NCBI GenBank assembly: GCA_022695795.1
Contig: MU404055.1
Coordinates: 310,001-374,000, forward strand
Origin: Biscogniauxia marginata
Lineage: Eukaryota > Ascomycota > Sordariomycetes > Xylariales > Xylariaceae
Reading direction: 5' to 3'
DNA: 64,000 nt
Shown: one piece after another, positions 55,912-64,000 of the stretch
How positions within the stretch are numbered: position 1 is the stretch's first letter
How the letters are laid out: every line of letters starts with the position of its first letter
Made by a program: the position numbers and the translations under genes
The notes under the pieces: generated by a model
The model's database searches: none
What the model saw: the letters and a program-made list of their open reading frames with translations, nothing else
What the model was told of the DNA's origin: nothing

Positions 55912-56474
55912 TTTCGGGTATCAAATTTGTTTGGCTCGTTGTACTACTAGATGGGTTGGCTTGAATGTCGTCGTCTTCAGAGGAAATGGCCAATTGCTTC
56001 GAGAGATGGAATTCATTATCTGGGAGACGCGTTTTACGTGTAAAGTGATTTCCACAGGTAGCTCCTCCACTTAGCGTGTCGTGGGGCAGATATTATGCAG
56101 GATTTATGCATTACTTGGGTTATGTGTCTATCGAGTTATGCATGGAATCAGACTATGCATGACATCGGATTGTTGCACTATTGAAAGAGCCCGGCTCCGT
56201 ATCTCCAACTACACACATGACCTCACCATCCAATGGCGAGGCAGTGATTTCACTTTCTTTCACACGACAGGTCGAGGGCCTTCGTAAGCAAGCTCAAGTA
56301 TTTTAACCTCCGTGTTCTTATTTCATATCCCAAGTTAAGACTTAAATATTACCGTCTATCTGTGCTCAACAATGAAAGGTAACGCCTTGCACACGCTAAA
56401 GAGACCTACAAATATCACAAAATACACACAAGTGTGGTAAAAAAAAAACAAATCTAGCAGTCTGTATCTCCTTC
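55912..56474. other. Intergenic region
   Basis: About 560 nt, no gene recognised. Includes a poly(A) run at about 56439-56447 in the 3' flank of the next gene. Confidence 0.5.
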
Positions 56475-57794
56475 TTATATGCTCTCTCCCAGTCTCAAAT
56501 AGACTTGTCTCGCTTGTAACAATGCCGCCAGGTCATCGGCGTCGTCATCGTCATCTTTCGTCTGCGGCTCGCCCTGACCGCGGGCATCGTGGCGCACATT
56601 GAACGGCGCCAACAGTGGCTCGTTCCATTTTTCGTTCTCACCCGGATCCTCATGCTTCTCCACGTCATCATCGTCATCGTCTTCAGACTCCGACAAGCTA
56701 GTGCGACTCGAGCTGTCGTATCGAAAGCCGTCTTCTGAATCCGACTCGGAATCAGAGTCATCGTCCGAGTCCCAATCTTCCCATATTTCTCGGTCCGTGA
56801 GGCTGCGGGCCGTCGGCCTGCTACTGCTACCACTGCTAGAGGAGCTCGGGGTCGAATTCCGACGTGATGGTGTAATGGGCTTGGGGGAGTGGGAGTCAGT
56901 CTTGTACAGCTCGCTAACATCGCCACCTGTGAGCTGCTTGACCTTCTGTTGGGATTCAATCTTGCGCTGTTTCTCCTGTCCCACTGCATCGGTCCACCAG
57001 GCCTTCTCTTCCTCCTTCCTCTTCTGTTCCCTCTGCTGCTCGGTGTCGACTTCATCCCCGAAGAAACTCGTCTGGCTGAGCGGGCTCTTGGGGCTCTTCT
57101 GCTCGTCCTCCTCCTCCGCCAACTCTAAGGCCTCGTTTAGCGGCAGGTCGTCATCGGGGCTCCGCGGAACACTTGCAACGAGGGACAGGGATTCGGGCTC
57201 CTCCGCCCGATAATCAACGCTGTGGCTCTTCTGGGCCGCTTCGGCCGCGAGCCTGTAGCGCTCGTGGTGGCATTCCGATGGATAGTCGCAGTCATTCCAA
57301 CAGTTGTGCGTCTTGTCGACGAAAGCCCGCTCCCGTTCCCTCGCTCCAGTCGGGCCCACGGCTTCGAGGCCGAGGACCTTGCGGCGCCAGGCACCCCACT
57401 CGGCCCAGCCGCTGTAGTCGAACTCAGCGGTGCACATTCCCGGCGCCCGCCGGCGCTTTCTACTGCGGCCGGTCGTGGTTGGTGGGTTTGCCGAGACACA
57501 GTACGAGTGTGAGCAGACGAGGCACCGGCTTGTGCAACCAAGGCGGTAGACAGTATGGCAAGAATGGCACTGCCAGAGCCAAGCATAAGGCTGACGAGGG
57601 GGAGGTGGGGGTGTCGGTAGGGCGTCAGGTGACGAGGGCAAAATATTACGGAGATGAAGGCGTGCGGGAGGAGACATAGGGGTGGAGGTACTGGGCTTAG
57701 CTGAGTGACTTGGCGATGGTGGTGAAAAGGTGGATGTCGAGGGCTGCTTGGAAGAGAAGATTGAGAGCTTTGGCAGTATTCTGCGTGAAGGCAT
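56475..57794 (-). CDS. Unrecognised Cys-rich protein with acidic C-terminus
   Basis: Intronless, 439 residues; ATG start. The N-terminus is Ser/Thr/Pro-rich (about 1-70). A compact Cys-rich segment follows: WLWQCHSCHTVYRLGC, CLVCSHSYC, with a basic stretch (GRSRKRRRAPGMC), then KTHNCWNDCDYPSECHHERY. The spacing suggests a zinc-binding module with more than one site. The rest is hydrophilic with coiled-coil-like (KRKEEEKAW) and Ser-rich acidic parts (DSDDDSDSESDSEDG; ESEDDDDDDVEKHEDP). I recognise the Cys-rich segment as a conserved fungal hypothetical type. A nuclear location is possible from the basic cluster; function unknown. Confidence 0.75.
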   Translation of the reverse strand: MPSRRILPKLSIFSSKQPSTSTFSPPSPSHSAKPSTSTPMSPPARLHLRNILPSSPDALPTPPPPPRQPYAWLWQCHSCHTVYRLGCTSRCLVCSHSYCVSANPPTTTGRSRKRRRAPGMCTAEFDYSGWAEWGAWRRKVLGLEAVGPTGARERERAFVDKTHNCWNDCDYPSECHHERYRLAAEAAQKSHSVDYRAEEPESLSLVASVPRSPDDDLPLNEALELAEEEDEQKSPKSPLSQTSFFGDEVDTEQQREQKRKEEEKAWWTDAVGQEKQRKIESQQKVKQLTGGDVSELYKTDSHSPKPITPSRRNSTPSSSSSGSSSRPTARSLTDREIWEDWDSDDDSDSESDSEDGFRYDSSSRTSLSESEDDDDDDVEKHEDPGENEKWNEPLLAPFNVRHDARGQGEPQTKDDDDDADDLAALLQARQVYLRLGESI

Positions 57795-59512
57795 GATTAT
57801 TTGGTTTTTGTTTTGCCGGGTAAGATTATATGACAGGTATGTTAGTGTATTTGTGGTTTATGATATTGATCTAGCGAGCGCTAGTAACAAGAGCAGCAGC
57901 ACTTCTAGTGCGCGCAAAAGGAGTGTGGTATAGTCTGTAGGAACCGACGTTGAAAAAGGAAAAAGAAAGAAAAAGTCAAGAAGTCTCTCGTAAGGAACGT
58001 AGAGAATGAATAGGTATGAAAGGCACTTGATGCCAAAGATTGGTGGTTGGACGTCGGAATAGGGGAAGTCTCAGAAACGCCTCACGGGACCCATGGCTAA
58101 TAACATTCATATACGAAGGATTATCACTTTGTCCCGAGCACGCGACAAAGAGTCGAAGAGAATCTGTTTTCTAGTCCCCCAAAGCCTCGACGAGCAGTTT
58201 AACTCGAACGTCTGAAGGGTCGTCAAGAGCTTTGTCGAATGTTCGCTCATTATGGCTCGAGAAAGAAACTCGTTAGGCGACGACAGCTCATCGAGATCCC
58301 TCGTGCAGTGGGTTGAAGGAAAGGTCACATGGTCTGTACAAAGGTGGCCTTCAAGGCAAGATGTCATGAGGTGGCAAGGTGGAAAGAGGCAAACCTCGAG
58401 AGACAAAGATATGGCAGAAGCAAGCGCCTGAAGTAATTATGGAAACAAAGAGAATCGCGGCTCTGGATCCCCCCTCCCTCCCAGACGACGCATCACGGGA
58501 CGGGCAGGTAAGGTAAGCCGGGTGGAAGCGTAGAGGGGGTTCGAAGAACGAAGCTCAGATCCTCGACCATCGATGAGTGGTTCCATACATAAATTCGCGC
58601 TCTTCGTCGATATCAGTATTTATCTCCTCGGTGAGGATAATTAAGGGCCTTTTATGAGAGCTATTCAGGCGAGATCGCCAGCTCAGGAGATAATGATTAC
58701 AATTAAAGAAAGGTATTACGTCGAGATCAATCTGGTCAGCCGTTAATACTGTGATCGATATTGCAATAATTACTATCAGGTCCGAGGCTTAGAATGTGAT
58801 CTCACTCATTCTAAGTCAAATTACCCATCTAAATAGTAAGACCTGTAGACCTCTCTAGACGAAATATACCAATTTCACGTAATCTACGGAATCAAAGTTA
58901 TTAAGATAATAAGCATATATGGCGGGATCAAAGTTGAGTGACCAAGTTATATCGAGAACTCCACATATTAAATCGAGATGGGAAGACTATCTACCTATTT
59001 ATTATCTTGATAGACTTTGAACAGGTAGGTAGTCAGTAGTTCCGATATGGCTCTCATTCTACTAGACTCAGACTGCTTGCTGCTTTCCATTCAATTCACT
59101 TGCTGCAGGGAGTGAAGTCTTCAGTCAGGAAGGGAAAGTGCGTTGTTTTACTAAATGCGCTTGGGAAGGCTGAAGACGTAAATCTAGCCTGGTTTCATTC
59201 CCGGTGGCATTCATAGACTTAGCTAACTAGTTCTGACTAACAGTCCGTTGTAATACCTGCTCAAGCCCACACAAGCCCACACAAGCTCTCCCACCTCATG
59301 CCCATAGATCCGTGGTTGACTCAAAGAGTCGAAGCTCAACTAAACCGTAACCCATACGTCGGTTGAAAATATACCGCCATAATCGAGCATCCTACATAGC
59401 GACGTTGCACCGTCCATCTCCGAAGCAGAGAGAACCTGTTCCTGGGCCCAGACAGACCAAGATACTAGGGGAAAGTACGAGACAAGCCAAAAGCACGTTG
59501 ATGAGAAATGAC
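57795..59512. other. Intergenic region
   Basis: About 1.7 kb with AT-rich stretches (58640-59000). A short CACAAGCCCA direct repeat occurs at about 59270-59285. No gene recognised; the open frame at 58107-58406 is not protein-like. Confidence 0.5.
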
Positions 59513-60487
59513 TTATGCCTCGATTGCCTTGCTCTTCTTCTTCTGTTCAACCTTCAGTAGCAGTGCACGGTTGATGTGGGGAAGGACACCACCGAAGGCG
59601 ATGGTGGCGCGGATCAGCGTGTCGAGTTCTTCGTCGCCACGGATAGCAAGCTGAAGATGGCGAGGGGTAATACGCTTAACCTTAAGATCCTTGGCAGCGT
59701 TCTAGTCACGAGAGTCAGTTTCAAATACATAGGCAAACAGTGCCTTCTAAGGCTAGAGGGGTACAGCAGGTAGCGAGGGCGGCAAGTATGGGAAAAGAGG
59801 TGACTCACTCCTGCAAGCTCGAGGACCTCAGCAGTCAGGTACTCGAGGACGGCGGTAACATAGACGGCAGCTTTGGCACCAACACGCATCTTGTTCTGGG
59901 TGTTTTGCTTCAGGAAACGCTTGACACGACCGCAGGGGAACTATAAGATGACCTTGTCAGCAAGATATTGCGGGCATGCAATGGTTACGAGACAAAGCAT
60001 GCGCTCTAGGCGTGTGCGAGGCAACAATAGGTCGCGCATCGGGTGCCCAGGCTGGGGAAGCGATCCAAGGACTCCGGGGGCATATCCATCTTCCAAGGCC
60101 AGACGAAACGCGGTGTAGTTGTATGCGATATGGCCGAGTAGAACAGAAGCATCGGCGCATCAAATTGACGTTCGAACGGGCTGGTATCGAGGTGGTAGCT
60201 CGACAGGTCTGCTGCGAGTGACGATGGAGGCGGCGCGTGTCGTGTACAACGAATCGAGGGGCACCGGGATGATGTCGATCGATAGAAAAAAAGCTCGATG
60301 CCGAGAGCACGGAGAACGCCAGCGAGTCGGAGGGAACAAAGAGACAGAGATATGTCGATGCATCACGATGGCATCTTACCTGGAGTCCAGCGCGAGCAGA
60401 ATGGCTCTGCTGCTTCTTGGGACCGTCGACCGAAGTCTTCCCACCCGAGCTCTTTCCACCAGATGATTTGCCTTTTCCACCAGCCAT
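59513..60487 (-). CDS. Histone variant H2A.Z
   Basis: Three exons on the minus strand: 60487-60380, 59940-59809, 59701-59513; 142 residues. The N-terminus is Gly/Lys/Ser-rich with repeated GGK (acetylation-type tail). Core: [65 protein letters not shown]. The H2A.Z signature is GDEELDTLI (extended acidic patch) and [20 protein letters not shown]. No SQEL motif as in canonical fungal H2A/H2A.X. Role: nucleosome variant at promoters placed by SWR1. The first intron (60379-59941) is long, 439 nt, against about 107 nt for the second. A CT-rich leader precedes the start. Confidence 0.95.
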
Positions 60488-63182
60488 TGTTTTCGATATC
60501 GATGCGCGCGAAGTGGGTGTTCGATAATGATGATATAGAGTCGAAGACGACCGGATAAAATCGGGGTAATGGGTCGATTGCGTCGATAATTGTTTTTGCT
60601 GTGTCAGGGAATTTTGCGCGTCGAGGATGGAGGTGATGGGGGGAAAAATGTTTTTGTTGTGTTTTGGTAGGAAAGCCTCAGAGAATAAAATCGAGAGGCG
60701 GCGCGAAAAAAAAAAATTTGGTCGGCTGAGGTGTGAGGACGCTGCTACCCGCCTCATAGGTACCCCAATACGGGGGGTTTGGGGAGGACTCTGGTGCCGT
60801 ACCGTAGCGCCCTTTCCACCTATACAAGCTGCCTAGGTGTACTGAGAGTGTCTGCTTGCTGTGCAGTGCAGTTAGGTACACCCAAGCTTGACTGGGGGGA
60901 GGAGCCCAGACTGCTGCTACCTAGTTGGAAAGGAAGCTTGCTGTAGTGTACATACACAAGCAGCTACCTACCTGGTAGTTAGAGCTCGCTGCCTGCAAGT
61001 TGCTCTGAAAGGCCGCAAAGCAAACCCCGCCTTGGTCTTCGCTTCGAGCTAAACCCGATCTGATCATACTCGGGAAAACTCCGGGCATCGACATGAGCCG
61101 CCGAATTTGAGGGGAGAAACAGACATCGCGAAGAGCTGCGCCAGGAACCTCCAATGTGGCCTTTGGCATAGCCCAAAGTCCCTGGTAGTAAAGCCGGATG
61201 TGCAGAGATAACGGTAATGCACTTACAGGATTATGCTCATCTGCGAGCGGCAGCACCGGAGAGAGGGAGATGGAAATATCATGATCATGACCATGGCCAT
61301 GGCTCTGGACAAGCCAGTCGCAGTTGGTCAAAGAGGTAGACATACCACAAGCAAGCATACAGTAGCAGCCACCTTCCGACTACTAGTCTGTCTGTCGGCA
61401 ACGCACATGATGTTGACGCAGAAGACAGGGTAGCTTGGAGCAAGGCAATGTTGACCTCAGGGTCGAGTGAGGCGTGACCAACTCGGGTTGAAGTCGCTGT
61501 GATGAAAGATCAAAAAGGTACGAAGTACGAAGTAGCCATCCATCCATTATCAATGTTATCGGAAGCATATCGGGGCTAGCCGCAGCCTTAATAAGATGCG
61601 CCCGGGCGGTACTTGGTACTTGGTACACTAAACTAGCCCGGGTTCCACTCCATGCACGCGCAGCTCTGCAGGTCCACGGGTGCCAAACCTTGCTTGTCCT
61701 GTGGCTTGCTATCTTGTAAACCACCTACCTATACTTAATGAACCAGCCACACATGTATAGTAATTATAAAATGTCCTCAAGTTTTCTTTCAACCGAGGGA
61801 GCTACCAATAAGGCATCTATAATTAGGATTAAAAAATCTATATTATGCACATGTACGTCCTCTTTTAAACGGACATCCTATATAATTAAGTAATTCAGTA
61901 GGTGGGTAGTTAGTCTGTACCTGCGTCTAGTCAATAGCCCAGCTCACCGAGTTGGTACATACTGATGTTATGCGAATAGCTAGCACCCAAGATGTTTTGT
62001 CAAGATCAACCAGGGAAGAAATACAGAACTCATATGCTTTTCAAGTTTTAGCTCAGAGAGTCTATTCATGGGCATATCAGTATCCAGATGTCATGGCTAG
62101 ATAAGGAGTTGACTAACAATATGAAGTCTATCAACCGTCGTCAATTCCCAAAACCATGGCTGTCTAATGATTGAATGGTCCTCAGACTCCCTATTTTCAA
62201 ATACACCCAACTCAGATGTGATTCTTTTTAAGGATAGGTTAGGTTTATGGAAACCACAAACTCTCTAGGAGATATCCTCAATAAGAAATGAAACCCATCC
62301 ATATTCCCATAGTATCAAGTCCTCACGAGCTCAAGAATTTGTCAGCACTGGACCTAAAAAGTCTATATATCAGTACAATCGGGCCGTGTGCACATTCTGT
62401 ATAAACCCATCATCATAAGATCGTGCTTATTTTCGTTCCCAGCTAATCCCGTACCTAGTAAGATGCTCTGGAATCACACTCTCCTAAAACAGCAAATCTC
62501 ATCGCGGGGTTCCGAGTTCATATAATACGAGGTCGTTTATGAAGCTAGGTGCATACCGCTAACCTGAACAACGCAAAGAAAACCATGGATTGTTCCTCCT
62601 TTGAATGTGTTTGGTATTTGGATCGGTGGTGGTGGTATTCGGCATAATGTGATGGCGGGGAGTATTGGAGTGCCTCTAGGCTTGAGAGCCAGCAACTCGC
62701 ATCATACGCCTCCTACTTCTGAAAGAGCTCGGAACTATATATTATAGTCTAGAATCACTTACAATGTGTAAGCACTCACCGCTAGCCGAATTTTCATTAC
62801 CCAGTTGCAAGGAAAATTGCGCCGCCACCTTTTCAGAAAGAGCCCGTTTACCCAATAGGTCGTCCCTAACCTCTTTCCTTCGTAGATGCTCACTTGCAGA
62901 GTTCGTATTCGAAAAGCGGCAGGCCGTCACATGGTCTCCCCGCGCTGGTCATGGTAGGCTGGGGGGTTGACTCTAGATGCGACTGCTATGTCTGCAGGCG
63001 AATGTGATGACACCAGCAAGATTGATAGACGCAAATTTGCATATAAAATATCGCCGATTCTCGTCCTCCGTTACTTAGGCCCTTAGTTAATCATCATCTC
63101 TTCTCCAATTGACATTTTATCAGTTCAAGTCCGTTGTAACCTTTTTCATAGACTTCTTCGTCTATTTATGTTTATCAGCATC
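60488..63182. other. Gene-poor region
   Basis: About 2.7 kb between the H2A.Z start and the small secreted-protein gene. TACCTA strings at about 60840-60970 and an AT-rich stretch at 61735-61900. Open frames (60921-61358 minus, 61383-61724 minus, 62764-62970) lack recognisable features. The right end holds the promoter of the next gene. Confidence 0.5.
63042..63048 (+). promoter_or_regulatory. TATA-like box of the small secreted-protein gene
   Basis: TATAAAA, 141 nt upstream of the ATG at 63183, followed by a CT-rich leader. Assigned by position and sequence only. Confidence 0.4.
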
Positions 63183-63851
63183 ATGAAATCTTATATCGCA
63201 GCCACTCTAGCGCTAGCTTCCGGGGTTCTCTCTGCTAGCAGCTCGTGCCCGTACAACTACCTTGTCGAGCTCAACAGCACCGAAAGCCACAATGGTCTAG
63301 TCTTCAATGTCATCTCTTCCAACCCGGACACCAACAACCGTCCTGTTCAGCTGCGTCCAAACCCCTTATTCGAAGAGGGCTCCTACTTCGTGGGAGTTGA
63401 TAACTCCTCTGCCGTCCTACTCGGAAACTTCAGGGATGGCGGCTTCTACAGCCAAGCTCGCAACCAAGTGAATCAGTTGTATGACCTCGGTCAGACCGGA
63501 TATCTGAACCAGCGTGACGAGACGGACGGCACCGTACGCCTGACTGTTGGCTTTGCGGACGCCGCTGACTGGCCCGGCGAGGTCGAGAAGGAGTGGTACC
63601 TCCAGGGTGGATCTACCGATGGCACTTATTCGCTGTTTCATCAGGAACCCAACGGGATCGTGCACGGCTTTCTCCTATGCGCTGCCGATATCGACCTTGA
63701 CAATGGCTCCTGGTACCAGCTATTCTACTACACCTACTCTCAGCAACCCCACGACTTCCCTAAGTGTGAGTTCGTCGGTGTGCGAACCACCGTTGCTCCC
63801 ATTATTAACAATGGAGCGTGCAACATCGGGGGTGTTACCGGTACGGCCTAA
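63183..63851 (+). CDS. Small secreted protein, DUF7907-like
   Basis: Intronless, 222 residues from ATG 63183 (an in-frame ATG at 63168 adds MFISI; the internal start gives the cleaner signal peptide MKSYIAATLALASGVLSA). The mature part has potential N-glycosylation sites (NST, NSS, NGS) and Cys residues near both ends (SSSCPYNY, LLCAAD, PKCEFVG, NGACNIGG) suitable for disulfides. The beta-rich pattern (YNYLVELNST, GSYFVGVDNSSAVLLG, WYQLFYYTYS) resembles fungal DUF7907 secreted proteins. Function unknown; a candidate extracellular or effector-like protein. Confidence 0.75.
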   Translation: MKSYIAATLALASGVLSASSSCPYNYLVELNSTESHNGLVFNVISSNPDTNNRPVQLRPNPLFEEGSYFVGVDNSSAVLLGNFRDGGFYSQARNQVNQLYDLGQTGYLNQRDETDGTVRLTVGFADAADWPGEVEKEWYLQGGSTDGTYSLFHQEPNGIVHGFLLCAADIDLDNGSWYQLFYYTYSQQPHDFPKCEFVGVRTTVAPIINNGACNIGGVTGTA

Positions 63852-64000
63852 AGTTCAAACTCAAGTTGGGGAGTAATTAGAGGATAATCGCATAGGAAGT
63901 CAAGCATTAGTTATGGTATAAAATGAAACGAAATAAACGGTCGTATGTAGAGGGTAGTTAAGTCATACTCATCACTTAAACTCTTTAATTCTATTAATGA

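Overview
The window is a euchromatic, gene-bearing stretch of a filamentous ascomycete (Pezizomycotina, probably Sordariomycetes; the species cannot be read from sequence alone). Evidence: short spliceosomal introns (about 50-130 nt, GT..AG, CTAAT/CTGAC-like branch sites), strong ATG contexts, and typical fungal gene families: H2A.Z, RFC3, RAD14/XPA, PHO88, a quelling-type RNA-dependent RNA polymerase, a CYP505 P450-reductase fusion, deuterolysin, sedolisin and subtilase. No CRISPR array, rRNA, tRNA or intact transposon was recognised. All gene models were spliced by hand; exon coordinates are given in each entry.

Layout. 0-15 kb: 5' part of a deuterolysin (M35) gene running off the left edge; a membrane-anchored protein with a deuterolysin-propeptide-like fold; a 2EXR-domain protein; a fusion of two EthD-like modules with an alpha/beta hydrolase; a 7-exon, roughly 1517-residue subtilisin-like protease with Ser/Thr-rich repeats, an internal hydrophobic segment and a Cys-rich tail. 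15-24 kb: a DUF1479 protein that has lost its iron-ligand histidines, and a complete 6-exon RNA-dependent RNA polymerase. 26-28.3 kb: a decaying pair, a dienelactone hydrolase with one frameshift and a badly broken short-chain dehydrogenase. 29.7-33.5 kb: CYP505-like self-sufficient P450, with one splice-phase anomaly. 34-37 kb: two unrecognised proteins. 38-41 kb: housekeeping PHO88/SND3 and RAD14/XPA. 41.9-43.7 kb: a membrane-anchored histidine-phosphatase-fold protein with a changed active site.

46-53.7 kb is the most interesting part. Four neighbouring genes all encode secretory-pathway proteins: an aspartic protease, a prolyl-4-hydroxylase-like dioxygenase, a PDI-like protein ending in HDEL, and a sedolisin. 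The hydroxylase and the PDI-like gene are divergently transcribed from one 467-bp region. The hydroxylase has a signal peptide but no ER-retention tail; the PDI-like protein has HDEL but no CxxC. This recalls the animal collagen P4H complex, in which a PDI subunit supplies ER retention independently of its redox sites, and is proposed as a candidate fungal ER hydroxylase-PDI pair.

54.6-63.9 kb: RFC3 clamp-loader subunit, an unrecognised Cys-rich/acidic protein, histone H2A.Z, then 2.7 kb without a visible gene, and a small secreted protein.
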